From NCBI GenBank assembly GCA_002917075.1, contig NTMA01000137.1, forward strand, positions 1-64,000: a stretch of DNA of 64,000 nt. Direction: 5' to 3'. The DNA is from Hawksworthiomyces lignivorus. Lineage: Eukaryota > Ascomycota > Sordariomycetes > Ophiostomatales > Ophiostomataceae. Position 1 is the first letter of the stretch, and the number at the start of each line of letters is the position of its first letter. This document shows positions 11,801-24,800 of the stretch, one piece after another. A program made the translations under genes and the position numbers. The notes under the pieces are model-generated. The model was given only the letters and a program-made list of their open reading frames with translations. It made no database searches and had not been told where the DNA came from.

Positions 11801-14749
11801 GAAGTATGCAGACTACAACTTAGTCTAAAGAAATAAGAGAAGGGTGTGTGCGCGCATAAACCTCTTCTTTCTTAGGTCTTTACTGATTCTTATACGTGCA
11901 TATGCCTAGTCTTAAGCAAAACAATCTAGCAAGAAGGAGTGCTCCGTTTTGCAATGGTGTTGGTTACATGGCCTGGCCATGTGCAGAATGCTGCTTGGGT
12001 CCCCTAACTGCTTTTTTGTGGTTGCATTTGGGTTTCGTATGTTTGATTTTGGCTGGGCAGGGGGGTCTGCAATGACAAGAGAGATACTCTAGATTATCCC
12101 TAAAATGGGTGGGGAAAAGAAACGTAAAAGTGGCTGAAGTTTCTTCAGTGGAAGGGTTGCGAGGCGCAAGTCTGAGTTTGTCTTTTTTACACTTCGTTTT
12201 TGCATCGAATCCCTAAGGTGTGCTAAGCCTTGTACTGGGACGGACTCCTCAGCGACTGCAACTTGGCATCACGACGTGTGGACTTCGAAATCCGTTGACT
12301 GGCGCAAACCGGCCTCAAGAGAATCAGACCTATTACTTGCGTGTCAGGCGATGCCCATGCTCCATTGCTCATCCTACTCTCTGTTCGGCTGCAGGGGAGG
12401 GGAGCAGCTGTCGGGAGGAAGGTGAAAAACAGACTAGACCAGGCTATCGGAAAAGATGGCTTAGGAGCGTTTTCGTATCGGTACGTATAGGCGCCCAGGG
12501 GGCCAAATGTAACGCCACAAAGTAAGGTACTTGAACAAATAAGATCTAGTGCAAGAAACGGAACTGAAATTATGTCCCCCCGTCTTCTTCATGTCTCTGT
12601 GTGTGTGGTTGCTGTTTGACACTAGCGCGAAAGCCAGAAGAAGCAGCAAGGGGGCTTGTCTTATTCCTCCATGGGCCACAACCAGAGTTTCGAGGGTTTA
12701 TTTTTCCTGTAGTTCGGTTCCGAACTACGCAGAATCAACCCGAGTCGTGGAAATAGAGGTTGAACATTGAAGAGACAGTAGAGGGACGCGGAAATATGGA
12801 TAGTTAGGCCTTCGACTGCTTATCAATTAGAGAGAAGAACATCTGCAGAGAAAGCCCACAAAACTGCACCTATAGGCGTGGGAAGACATGCATCGAGGAG
12901 CATCGAATCGTTAATGCTGAGCAACCTGTGTGTCGATTCTGAAAAAAAAAAAAAAAAAATAAGCGCGCTGTGAGGGCGAGGAAATTCAAATGGCAGCTAT
13001 GCGGTATTGTCTTAGCTGTCTTTGTATATAGTTCACATAATTCGTTGAAATCAAGCGGTTTTCGAGTCGTATTGCAACTCAATGGTAACCTCATACTTTT
13101 GTCTTTGGTGGCGGACATTTGCCTATTTGGTCAAGCTAACTTGCCGTTCTAGGTCGTCTACGTATTTCGCTCTCATCGAGGACCCGTTTCTTGTTGGGGG
13201 CAGGTCAAGTGTCGTATCTTCTCGCTTCTGTCCGATCTCATTTGCACTGGTTGATTAGAGTTACATCATTGCCGACATTATACGTACTACGGACTCGCTA
13301 CCTCGTCTAGATGACTTTGCACACTATGTTTTCGGAATCAATGTGCGCTATAGCCGTATGGTATACACGTACATAATGCCATTAGGTGTAGACTAAACTG
13401 CGCCTTCTTTCAATCTGTACGTCGGAATACGACGTGCAGATGTTCTTAGGAGCACGTAAATAAAATTTAAGGGATGAGAAAATATTTGTTCTGCTTGTCA
13501 TGCTTGTCATCCGCATCTGCTAATGCGAGCGTGAACCGCACACCATTCCTGCGGAAGCAAAGCTATTGAAGTAAAGTGTGCGTTCCAAGCAAGAAAAGCG
13601 GATTTTCTTCGAGAACCCCTGTTAGCCTTTAGCTTCTCCTTCGCTCCCCCAAGGAGCCACTGTCTACTCGTATGCCTGAATTTTTCTTCCTCATCTTTAA
13701 AGTCGCGCTTTTACCCCTAGTATCTGGGCAATATGTGCTGTAACGCTGCTGATTCTGAAGCACTTGCCTTTGTATTTGGCTCATATTTGCAGCACAGCGT
13801 GCCGTCTTACTATTGCAATGATGTGGGATTCCCAGTCAAGGATTAATAAAGGAGGATAAGAACCAAGTGAATGGAGGACAACTGACGCTTGGTACTGCAA
13901 GCGTATACTTTCTAAGAGGCTAAAGATAGGCAGTGCGAACTGGCCAATGTTTGGAGACCTAAGCGAGGAGCTACCCGTCTGTCATAGCCTCTACGAGTCT
14001 CTAAACCTGATACGTTTTGAATCTTAATTATTCTGAACTAATAGCTAGAAAATTAGAGGTGTTGGTATACTGTATGCATAAAGGTCATATTCTATTTTGC
14101 TGAGCTTTTCTGTAGAAACGAGCATCCTGTCCCGAGTTAAAGAATAGCTAAATAAACTCCTATCCCAAATACCATAAATACATTGTAGGTGTGTGACGCT
14201 CCTTAAAATAGCAGAGTTTAAAAAATATCTTAAAATCTTCACTAGGTGATAAAGAAGCACTCAGTGAAAGCAAAGGAAAAGAGTAAAGAATACAACAAAG
14301 TGCTAACCAAAACCAATGGCGAAGAAGCCTCTGAAAGGCAAAGTTCAAAAAAAAAAAAAAAAAACATATAAATAAACCAAACGCACGTAAAAACACCTAT
14401 GGGTAGAAACCAAAGGTAGAGATGGGGAAAAAAAAAGAACACAAGAGGGGTGTCGAAGAGGAAGAAAGTGAGAACCTAGATAAACCAAAAAAGAAGGTCG
14501 AAGACAGTGAATAAAAATCAACATAAAAACCAGAAAAATAATGAGATCATCAGACTGTCATAAAATGGGACCCAGAGACAAAGAGTAACCCGAATCTTTT
14601 AACCAAATCCGCTTCCCGAACCAAACAAGGAATCAAATATCAGACGTATCCCAATGCAATGCGTGAACCGATCTTCCATTTATAGAGTTCTCCGTACCAT
14701 TTTCCTGCAATCTCTCAAGTTATTTTGCGCTTTTTTGGTTGCAATGCGA
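8835..14749. other. 5.9 kb intergenic region between APC2 and CON7
   Basis: No gene is supported. The region should hold the APC2 promoter at its left end and the CON7 3' UTR at its right end. All open frames are under 140 codons and show no family motif. Visible structure: C13 at 8922-8934, less than 100 bp upstream of the APC2 start; an inverted CCAAT box (ATTGG) near 9462; a T-tract running straight into G16 at 11766-11781; A18 at 12942-12959; and A18 at 14347-14364. I looked for tRNA B-box sequences and saw none with a credible cloverleaf. Confidence 0.6.
11766..11781 (+). repeat. G16 homopolymer following a T tract
   Basis: Sixteen consecutive G follow a T-rich run (T9 immediately 5'). 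This long purine/pyrimidine junction can adopt G-quadruplex or triplex structure and is prone to replication slippage and sequencing error. It lies in the gene-free interval between APC2 and CON7, with no adjacent gene. Confidence 0.9.
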
Positions 14750-16895
14750 TTAAGCATTTCGACGCTGTTTGCATTTATCGTGTTGCAAGTGGCCGTTGCG
14801 TGCGGTTGTCCGTGTAAATTCGGCACCGCAGTTCGGACACACAGCTTTGGCAGCTTGCCCTGATTTTTCCCGCTGGTGTCGTAGCAGGTTGCTAAATGTC
14901 GAGAACTGACGGCCGTTGCATCCATGTTCCCAGCATTGGGGCTTGGGCCGGCTCTGAACCACTCGCACACCTGACGGTCCTGTCGTAATGGCGGTTCCGG
15001 CTCCAACAACAGTGTCGTAAGGATGGCCATGTGCGTGGGAGTGAGGAGGCTGTTGTGAAGAATGGGGATGTGACCGATGTGGCTGTGCCGCGGACAGGCC
15101 GTGGTGAGCAAGAGATGGATGAGGAAGCTGAGCATGATGTGGCGGTACCTGGTGTGGATGCTGCATAGGTGCGGTGCCACCAAGCATCGAAGCTGGAGGC
15201 GGGGGCATCTGATACATGAGACTCTGCTGTTCATGCATTGCTCCTCGCCTAAGAAAATCAAATTAGTTTTTTTTTTTTTTTTAGCTCTCTACAGAGTCTT
15301 TAGGAACTTCAGGATAAGAGCCTTAGCAGTAACTCACGGGTATTGGGAATGCATTGCAGGAGAAGCAATCGATGGAAACGAGGCTGTAGTATATTCCGTA
15401 AGATACGGCTGCCCTTGGTATGAAGTAGAAAATACGCTCTGGTGAGCTTGATCGTGCATAGGAGGAGAATAACCACCGCCTGTTGACATGTAGGAAGGCG
15501 AGCTTAGGCTACCAGTAGAAGTGACAACGGGTTCGGAAAGAAGCGAAACGTGAGGTGAAGCACTCGTCGTGTATATTCCAGGCAGAACGCTGGCAGAAGA
15601 TGTGCCGAGATCGGCCATTGTTGCGGGAGGAGTTTGTAGAAAAGATGGGGTTGGAGACGCGGTAACGGACGGCGTGTGAATCACTCCAGAGGACGATGTC
15701 GAAGTCGCTACAGAAATATTTGTTGCTACTTGATTGGCAACGGAGTCGATTAGGGCTGGAGAAGAAGTAGAAGCGCTGGAAGAGGCGGATAGGTTGATTC
15801 CTGCGACACCTATGCTCTCTGCTCGTCTTCGTGAGGCAACCTTAAGCTCGCGGCGGACTCCTCGTTGACGTTTTAGTTCCTGTTGCTGCGCAGTTAGAGT
15901 AATAGCGCGGCGAGGAGGACTAGCCGTAACAGATCTAGAAGCTGTAGGTGGTGATAAACTAGTATCTGAAGCGTATGATGTAAGATCGTGACCTAGGAGA
16001 CCGTTGTTTGAATCAATAACTACCAAAATGTCAGTTTTCTCTTCTACCAAAGGGTAAACAAAATGCGCTTTTTGTTTCTCTATTCTTTGACGCGCAGTTT
16101 TGTCATCCTGTCTTTTCCCTAGTCGTAGTATTTTGTTCATATTGGCTTGTCCTCCTTCTATTGTGGAAATAATAGAAATAATCGTACCTGGCCAGGAAGA
16201 AAACGACGTTCTACTGCCCATTCCGTACACAGGATCGAATTGAAGAGCGGCAACAACGCTAAACACAAAGAAGGAGATATGTGAGAAAACATTTTTTTGA
16301 ACTGAAGAGACATCTTCTGAGACAGGAATTTACAAGTTCAAAGCAAACACACCAACAAAAGCGAGAATATTGCCAAATCAAAAGCAGATAAACAAAAGCA
16401 TGCTAAGGAGCAGGGGATGCTTTCTCACCTCATCGTTGCAGCATCTGATGAAGGCACAAGTTGAAATTGCAGAGGCGTAGAAGTTGGTGCCGGTGACAGG
16501 AGCAGAGACGGAAGAGGTCGCTGCAGAGGTGCTCTTGATGCAGGGGCCAACGTACGTTGCCTTTGCTGCTGTTGTAAAGTTTGAGTGGCGACGAAGTCGT
16601 TGCGAAATGGCACTCCCTCTGGAAGAGCGTAGAAGTCCGGAGATCCCGATGAGAACACTTCGGGAAAAGACGATAGTAAAAGGTTTGGAGTAGAAAGACA
16701 AGAGATGCTGTTATTTCCTACAGCAGTGACCGCAGAAGGGTTTTGTCCCAAGTTTGGCAGAGAACCAATAAGTTGAGAACTTCGTGAGAGGCCTTCGGCC
16801 GTTGATACTTCACTGCTAAGTGATCTGGGTATGGAACTAGGTGAGTAAAGGCTTCTTTGAGGAGGACTACCAGAAGTTGAAGATGGGTCCATCAT
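14750..16895 (-). CDS. CON7: CON7-like C2H2 zinc-finger developmental regulator
   Basis: Nuclear transcription factor of the Con7 family, which in Magnaporthe and Fusarium controls conidiation, morphogenesis and infection-related genes. Three exons join in frame to 628 residues: 16895-16429, 16258-15338 and 15248-14750. Introns are 170 bp (GTGAGA...TAG) and 89 bp (GTGAGT...TAG); the second carries A16 in the transcript. The start is the first of two tandem ATGs, directly after a splice acceptor. Residues 1-460 are Ser/Thr/Pro-rich, with a basic [13 protein letters not shown] patch. Residues ~470-560 are His/Pro-rich. The zinc-finger block is at 568-622: first [20 protein letters not shown] (C568, C573, H587), then [20 protein letters not shown] with C-x2-C-x12-H-x2-H. 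The first finger lacks a clear second His. The close match of the finger block to Con7 is from recognition, not from a search. Confidence 0.88.
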
Positions 16896-16897
16896 CC

Positions 16898-17035
16898 CTG
16901 TGTGACAATGGAAAAGACGAGAAAGAAAAAAGAAGAAGGTAGGGTTCACAGCGTAAGAAAAAAGAAGGAGTAAAAGGAGATATCAAGTAAACTGAAAAGG
17001 GCATATTATTCTCGGCTCTCAAAAAGGATACGTAC
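16898..17035 (-). promoter_or_regulatory. Candidate 5'-UTR intron of CON7
   Basis: A pyrimidine-rich acceptor (TTGTCACACAG) ends one base before the ATGATG start of CON7 on the minus strand. A consensus-like donor, GTACGT, lies 138 bp upstream with G at 17035. The intervening minus-strand sequence is CT-rich, as in fungal introns. It could equally be the last intron after an upstream coding exon that I did not find. The splice signals are seen; use of this intron is inferred. Confidence 0.45.
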
Positions 17036-20000
17036 AGTGCAATATTGTCTGTTCAATAATCGTCTTGCTCTGATAGTTTGATCCAAGAGGCCAAGAACTA
17101 TCGAAGAGAGCTCTGACTTATACAGGTAGACGTGTATTTGGAAAGAAACGTCCAAAGAATATTTGAAGTAAGAGTTGTTTAAGTGTTCACCTCTGTTGAT
17201 CCTGGAGGAGTGGGTGGTAGACGAGACTTATATGGCAATGATGACGATCATGAAAGCTTCTCAAGGAGAGAAAGAACTGAAACAAAGTCCGGAAGATAAA
17301 AGAAGAGGGTTAAGGACAGGAATGGATCTATGGGGGAAGGCAAAACACAAAAAAAATCAAATTCCTTTTATGTTTTCCGAAGATGAAGTCCCAGATGGGG
17401 TTGGAGGGAATGGGGGGGTTTAAAAGAAAGAAGTGGACTTTATGAGGCTTCGAGGTGGAAGAAAGAAGAGAAGAGAGTTAATGGGTAGGGAACCAAATAT
17501 ATGTTTGGCTGCAGAAGTAGCTTGAAAAGAAAGAAGACGTTTGTCTCAGCCTCACTTAAGAGGAGCTTCACGGTATTTTAAACTCTCGGGCAGAGTGGGA
17601 CCGCAAGGGACGGATCAAAACTGTGCTTCTGTTCTCAGTGACTGACAGAAGGGGATAAGCTGCGAGGGGTGGAAAGTGTATGCACGTAAATGTGTGGGTG
17701 GAAAATGGATGGAGGTAAGAGCATCAGGATTTTGAAAGAGAAAGTAATTCAAATAGAAAACATAAGCTCTTTACTACCGAAACAAGTCCCTGAACGCTGT
17801 GCACGCTCAGGTATGCTTGCTCTGTAGACCACCGTCGAGTAGGGCCAGAGTAAGGGAACTTGACGTGGTCCGAGAAACTGGCCGCCGCTTAGGGAAGCCA
17901 AGCGTAACTAATTATGTCGAGGCAGAAGAGTTAGGCAAGTCCAGGAGCAAAGTGCAGCGGCTGCCTTTTGTGGTGCTGGCACAGCGTTCAGATGGAAGGA
18001 TACATTTCATCAACATACGCATAGCTCTTAGGCGGCAGAGGGGAGATCTAATACAAGTAAATTGTAAAGGCAGAGACCCATCCTGTCAGTGCAAATAGGC
18101 CGAACGACAGGCGCGAAAAGAGGGTTGCAGCCAGACACAGATGGGCTTAAATGCAAGTGAGAATGGAAGGGGGTGTAGATAAAAATAAAAAGAAAGAAAG
18201 AAAGAGATGACAAGGGGGTGGGATACTAACGCTGCTTGGGTTTCCATTTCCAACGGCTTGCCAGGGTGTGGAAGGGTGTGTGTTTGCGAGTGTGGAAGTG
18301 AGTGGTAAGAGAAGAAGGGGGGGGGGGTGGAAGAGCAGACGGTTTACAGCGAGAGAAAACAAAATAACCCAAAAAGAACCCCAAAACAGTTCCTGCTCTT
18401 TTTCAAGGCGTATAGGTAAGTATTACTGTCCGTACTCCGTACAGACCACAATGATACACAATAGCAAAAAAAAAAAAGACATTCGTCCGTATTCTGGTGC
18501 CTGGAGAAATCGGATATGACAGGGACCTGGGCTCGAACAGGAAGGTAGAGAAGCCGGCTTTCTTGTTATTTTTTTTCTTCCGAAAATAAAGCGAGCTTGC
18601 CCGACGGAGAAGAAGCGAGGAATCGGGAAGCTCTACCATGAAAGGGAAGGCATCTATCACTCTGTGTAAATCCGAGAAAGATGGATATGAACGGAGCGTG
18701 TAAAGGAGGCTCCACTGTGAATGTTTACAACTCAGAAGGCCATTTAGTCTTTTCAAGATGAGCAAGGCGCAGAGGTGGTTGGAAAAGCGCAGGCTCCGGC
18801 CTTGCTTTTCCTAGGCCGGGACCCGAAGAAAAAAAAATGTCAAAAAAAGCTCATTTGGTAGGTAGTTAAATCGAGAATATGTCGTTAGGTTCCAGCTGCG
18901 CCGCTCGTGAAGGGCCTGGTCCTGGCCACAATCTGGATTAAGAAGCGGGTAAGAAAAAGCGTGGTGCGTACACCATAGAGAGAAGAGATGATCGGAATAC
19001 AAAAGAAACACGGGGGAGGAGGAGGCTGCGCGAAGTACATACCAGGATTGGCAAAAGACAAAGAAAAGGAAAACAAGACCACTGTCTCCAAATGAGAAGC
19101 ACGACCATTATTGGATGTAACGGCTCTGCCGCATAGTTTCAAGTGTGGTTGTTTTTGTCATTTGCCGTGTCTGTCTTTGTCCGTTCTGCCTTCGTACTCC
19201 ATACTGCGGTCGTCTGTTTTTTGATGCGACTGATGATTTTAGTTTTGTTTTTGAATTCTTCTTACACTTCGTTTCCTCTTCGTCTGGTTGTCTTTCTCGC
19301 CAAGTCTGTCGGTCTTGACAAATTGATGTGATGCCGTGTTCTTTTGTTTTCTTCTTTCTGTCTTTCTTTTTTTGCTTTCTCCTCGCAGATTTCCAGTTTT
19401 GGTAAGACCTCCAGGGAAACGGATTTGCCAAGTCTCTCTTGATTTGAGATTAAGAAACGTGTAGTTCGAACAAGAAGAAAAGATCAACGAGACTAAGAAA
19501 TAAAGAAAACCGTAAAAGGACGTCTCCCGGGGATCCGCTTTCAATTGCTTCTATCTCCCAGGCGGCTGTTAATCGTTCCTTCTTATTTGTCGATTCTCAA
19601 CTTTTTTGTTTTTTTGGTCCCCTTCGCCCTGTTGAGAAGGATCGCGGCAAAACAAGAGGAACAGACGCGCTGAGGCGTCTACCGCTGGTGCCATCCCCCC
19701 CTTTTCCTCCACCAAGCAGTCGCTCCTTCCGCTCAGACTTTGTCTGACAAGACAACGGAGGTTACCGTTCCCGTGTCCAGGCTTTGAGCTCCGTAATGGC
19801 GCCAGACCGTTTCCCACTAGCGCTGCTCCTCTTCCAAATTGTTACGATAGCGCCTTTCTAGCCATTTCAGCTCTTCCACACTAACGCTTACGGTGGTGTG
19901 TTCTTTTTCTTTTTTTTTTGCTCACTTCTCTTGGTGTAATAGACACGTATTCCGAAGCTACATGTACGTCGCACTCCTAGACTTGTATATATTACGACCC

Positions 20001-21847
20001 GTGTGTAGGCCAAACCCCTGTCGCGTCCTCTCTGTGGAAATAACAATGAGAGTAGCTCTGTACATGTACAAAATTTAGTGTCTGATGCTGGTGGTGCTCC
20101 ACGCTGTGCTCAACGCTGCAAAGTAATGTAGGGTAGAGACTAGGGAGATATCGACTACGGCCTAAATAAGAGGGTGTTGCCGAGCGTCTGAAAGCCTCTC
20201 ACGATTTTCTTTTAATCCCGGTAATGGTGCGCTTTACAGTGCGAACATAGACGCCACATCCTCCACTGTGGATGATTTGAGTTTCGAGGGTGTTGGTGGA
20301 ATAATTCGCATTCGATACCTGAGAATGGAAAAGCGTGGATGGCTATTTGTCACTGTCTACTGAAGACCAGTCTGGCCGATATGGACAGATGCACTTTACT
20401 TTTTTTTTTTTTTTTTATTAATTTTTTTTTTAGTCCCATTAGGAGCATACAGACAAGGAAGTGGCTTGATCTTCTAGACAAACGTACCTGGAAACCTATC
20501 TTGAAAAAGGGAAAAGATAAGTTTGAGGGGCTCGAGCAAGGTCATTGAAGAATTTGAATTTGTAAAAGTGAAAGGCCACTTTTGCTGCTACCGAAAATTG
20601 CACATCGGGAAACCTTGCGCAAAGCCTCCGGTAACAAGGTCCATGCATATGGGTGAGACGGCCTGTAAAGAGGTACGCAAGGTAACGCGCCTGTCTATTA
20701 TAGGACGCCCGTTATAAGACGGAACAAGGGATTGTCCACCTGCGAGAGACTGGGGTCGTGCAATGTACTTGTACGTTTACCTACTGTAGGCGTACCACCG
20801 CGGTCTAAGCAACTTTCTGCGAGACAGAAGTCGTTCGAGTTTTCAAGCGACTGAAGTTGAGACAATCACTGCCGACGCAAAGAGGAAATACATGAGAACT
20901 CGAGACCTGTCGCAAGAATAGCTGCGGGGACAGGAACAGTTCACGATAAGCCTATAAGTTGTGACCGGTGAAATTTTTTCTTCCCACCTTCCCTTTTGCC
21001 TTATGTTGTTTGTATGTTCTCAGGCTGTGCAGAAAGAAGGAACGGGGAAAAACAGATCTGGCTGAACGTCCAGAATCAGAAGCCAGAAGAAAAGGGGACA
21101 GCACGGAGTACCTGGCCAGAGGCATAATAACAAAAAAGAGGCACAAGAGACATAAGGATCCGAATCCCTGCAGGGCGACTGATAGCCGTGGCTGGAGACG
21201 GGGGAAAGGGCCACAAACACTCCGCACTAGAACGGACGCAAAACGGCGAAAAGGAGTTGCTACATGAGCCATACGGGAAAGACGATCAAAGTTTGCTGTA
21301 CAGATGCCGTCACGAATTCTGACTGCATTCTGCAAACAATACAACATCGCAACGTGGCGTACGAGCCTATAACACAGATTGAGGGCGAGTGCATCGTGAT
21401 ATGATGTTTTGTTCAGATGGAAAATGAAAATGTCCGTCTGCCTTTGTCGTTTCTCCTGACGTATCGATTGAAGACGGCGGAACCAGCACAGCCTAAGGCA
21501 ATGCATGCAGGCGTGGGATTGCTCTGTGCTGTGCCATCATGGCAAGCCTCTACGAGCCTCGCAAGAGTCATACAAGGTCTCCAATATAGCGATATTAGTA
21601 GAAAAAGGCGAGTCACCGCGCATTCGTAGATAGGAAGGGGTGTATTGTTCACTCTTTTAGACACTAGGGCATCCTTGTTTTCTTGGCCTTCGGACCGTTT
21701 TATTTTCATTTCACGTCCACGCTTAGATTGGGGCTGAGCAGGCTCTAAATAGATGGATACGACAAGAAAAGAACGAAAGCCACGGTAGCATTATGACTGG
21801 ACAGTACTCGTTCAGATCCCCATCCCTCCGTATTAGTTCTCCAACTA

Positions 21848-21895
21848 TACGGAGTACGGAGAGTCTCCGTCTAGCGCTCTCCCTTGTACTCCGTA
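21848..21895. repeat. Inverted repeat TACGGAGTAC / GTACTCCGTA
   Basis: Perfect 10-bp arms at 21848-21857 and 21886-21895 flank a 28-bp loop that contains further small self-complementary segments (GGAGAGTCTCC). The right arm extends to GTACTCCGTACAGA, and the same 14 bases recur at 18432-18445. It may be a remnant of a small transposable element or a palindromic protein-binding site. No neighbouring gene indicates a role. Confidence 0.7.
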
Positions 21896-24800
21896 CAGAG
21901 CAGCCAGATTTGCTCGTACTCCATTGTTAATGTCTAGGTTATTCGTCTCTCTGTAGCTAGGTGTGGCTAGTTTTTGCTGCGTATGCCAGCCACTGTTGTC
22001 TCTCCTCCAAGCGCCGCGCCGATCCACTAGCTAGCAGCTAACCTTCTTTCGCATCCTCCTTCACTACCCTCCCACCTACCCCCCAAATTCTGCACCCACG
22101 CAAGCAAACTTGACTCGTGCGAAAGGACGGAGCTGTAGACGCGTTCCGCCAATGCGCGCAAACGCAGTAGCGAGCCCACCAGGCCAGAAGAGAAACCCAA
22201 GAGACCCAAAGGAGCCCCTCGAAGAAGAAAGAAGGTGATCTCTTACGCACATCTCCCACCATGGCCAACCAAGTCATACCAAGCCAGTACTTTTCCAGAA
22301 CAATGCGTGCGTACAGCCTTGAAGGTTGCGGATGCCCCACCGTTCTTGACCTGACGTTGGTCAAACGTCCTTGCGAGAGAGCACGGACCCAAACGAAGAG
22401 TTTCCACCCACATCTAATGTCGCGTTTGCGGAAGGAAATAGCCCAGCTCACACTGTCGTATCTTACGATTATAGCTAGCTTCGGAGTTGTCAGTCTCTTC
22501 GCAGCAGACAAAGCACCAAAAATCACCGAACTCAACGGCTCCAAGTCGGATTTCTCTTTTGCACACTGTTTCAGCAGCTAAAAAGACACCGACATGCGTG
22601 TTCTTCTGCCTGTGCACAGATACACATTAAGCGTGTTTCAAAATAGCCAAGCTTGTCAGCAGCAGCAGTTGACATCAGAAGCTTAAAAACCTGAGGATCC
22701 CAAAAATATCCTTGTCAGACACCGCAATCAAAAATCAATGGGCGAGGCTTTTTTAGAGAACGCTCCCGCACCATATTTGGAAAGGTCGTTTCGGCCTCGG
22801 TTTCTTGGCTCAAAGTCTACCGACTGCAACACTGTTATTTTCTGTACTTGTCTCTCTTTGTGTGCCGGTAATACGGTATATCTCAAGCCCCTCCCTTGGC
22901 CAACATGTGAGATACAACCGCAGATCGTTTCCCAGCACAAATCGAGCAGAACGGTACACTTTCTCACAGCTCTAACAAAAGATCCTAGGCAAAGCTAGCT
23001 TGCGTCATAGCCTTGGGATTCTGACGCTACCATGACCCCTACTTTTTGCTCTTCTGTCCCCCCTATTACATAGAAAATAGATTAAACTCTATGAATACTT
23101 CGGTAAGCCTGGGGCAGTGGGGCGGAAGGGCTATGTATGCCTTCTCGTACTCAAATCTGACCCAAGTCGGCCAGTGTCGTCCTGGAATAGGCCTTTTCCT
23201 TTCTTTTTTAGGCCTTGGTCCTCAAACCACCCACCACGTTACAATTGCAGTATGGGGCTGTACGGATTAATACTAAGCCTTTGGGCGATGAGCTTTGAAA
23301 CCAGCATTTCTTAGGACGAGAATGTTAGCTCCAAGAATCAAACATTTGCACACGACCACCGTACACACAGACGTCTGACAAGGCAGACACGGACGCATTA
23401 CCAAGAAATCGAACGTTCGGGACTAGCATGCGATGCCCTTGGTCGGTGAAGACAAGACAATAGGAAAATAGGGTCTTATCCTTCCCACAAAATTTATAAA
23501 CCTCTGCGCTACATTGTCTTCTGAGCAGCTTCTCTTGCTTAAACGTCCCACATGTATTTGGCGATCACTTCATATTCTCTGACCATTTCAGACTATGTGT
23601 GTAGTGCCTAACTTAGCTTCCCCCAGCTTTCCATCCAAACTACGGACTTCTCCGTGGCACTAACTAGCTACCGTAGCACGGCTAAAGTGCCCTAACTCGT
23701 AGCAGTTGTTATTTGAAATTTTTTGTCACCAGCGTATCTCCACATCTCTCAGGACGGTGTGGGAGATAAGTGGGCTGCTATAGCGATCTCCATTACATTA
23801 AATCCTGCTGCTAAGAGAATTTGGAATGGGAAAAGCAAATCAACCAAGAAAAGAAATGCTCGAGACATGGTGGCAGTCCACGCTTTAGGACGGGCGCCTA
23901 ATCTATCCAATGAAACGAATGCGAAATACCCATTGGAGGGGAAACAGAACGCATCTTGGCTGGCAAGAGTACCACCGCATGCACGAAGCCCCATATCGTG
24001 ATCCCTTTCCCGTTTTTCTTTTCCACGCCAGGGCGCATGCACTTAACCGAAAGAGGAACATTAAGAGCGAAAGGTATGAAAGGAAAGGGTGGGGTGGATA
24101 AATCGTAGTGGCATACCAGGAACAGATACAGACCGTATCCAGAACGCTTCTTCGGTAAGACAGGGTGTTCCAGCCGACCCAGCTGCAAGGTTTTGGTGGA
24201 TTTTGGAAGACGCCATACTTGGATTTCGGTCTATTGGAAAGGTGCCTTGCTGGTTCGTTTCTGCGACCCGGCGTTTTGTTGCCATCACTTGCGTTCCTAC
24301 ATCGCAGATGATAGTTCGGTGGGTGATCGACATGCCCTGGATCCTCATGCCCAGACCCCCCCTCGACCCTATTTGAATGAGTGGCTGTCAACTGCTCCAA
24401 AGCGCAAGGCACCGCCCGCAGTAAGGTTGTTTTTCTTTCAAGGATTTTATGCCCAGGGGCGTTATTTCCTCCTTATCTAATGAGCCAAAATAGGGGGAGG
24501 GGTCGGTCATTTTCCTTTCTAGTAAGGAGGATTTATTCTTTAAGCTGGCCTTTGCTTTTTGTTTCAATATAGTACGTGGCAGTAGTTCTCTACTGCAGTT
24601 CTAGAAATAAGAGAAACCGAAGAGAAGAAATGTGAAGAGTGAAGTGTCGTGAATAATCTTCCGTCCTCTAGCAATGGCACTAATCTGGGGTAGTAACAAG
24701 ACCTGGGCATGCTAAACAAAACCCTGCATCTCAATTGTAAACTACAATATGTGGTGGCTTTATGCTTTGAAAATCGCAGCAGCAGCTGTACTCGGATACT

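Noticed and set aside
12260..12310. Possible tRNA T-arm around CTTCGAAATCC
   Set aside because: A five-pair stem with wobble pairs can be drawn, but no D-arm, anticodon arm or acceptor stem lies upstream.
18481..18560. Possible tRNA because of a TTCGAGCCC string on the minus strand
   Set aside because: The T-stem around it is only four base pairs, and no matching acceptor or anticodon stem can be drawn.
20952..21506. 184-codon minus-strand frame in the gene desert
   Set aside because: Arg/Leu/Cys/Ser-rich random-looking translation, no domain, and no flanking exon that splices in frame.
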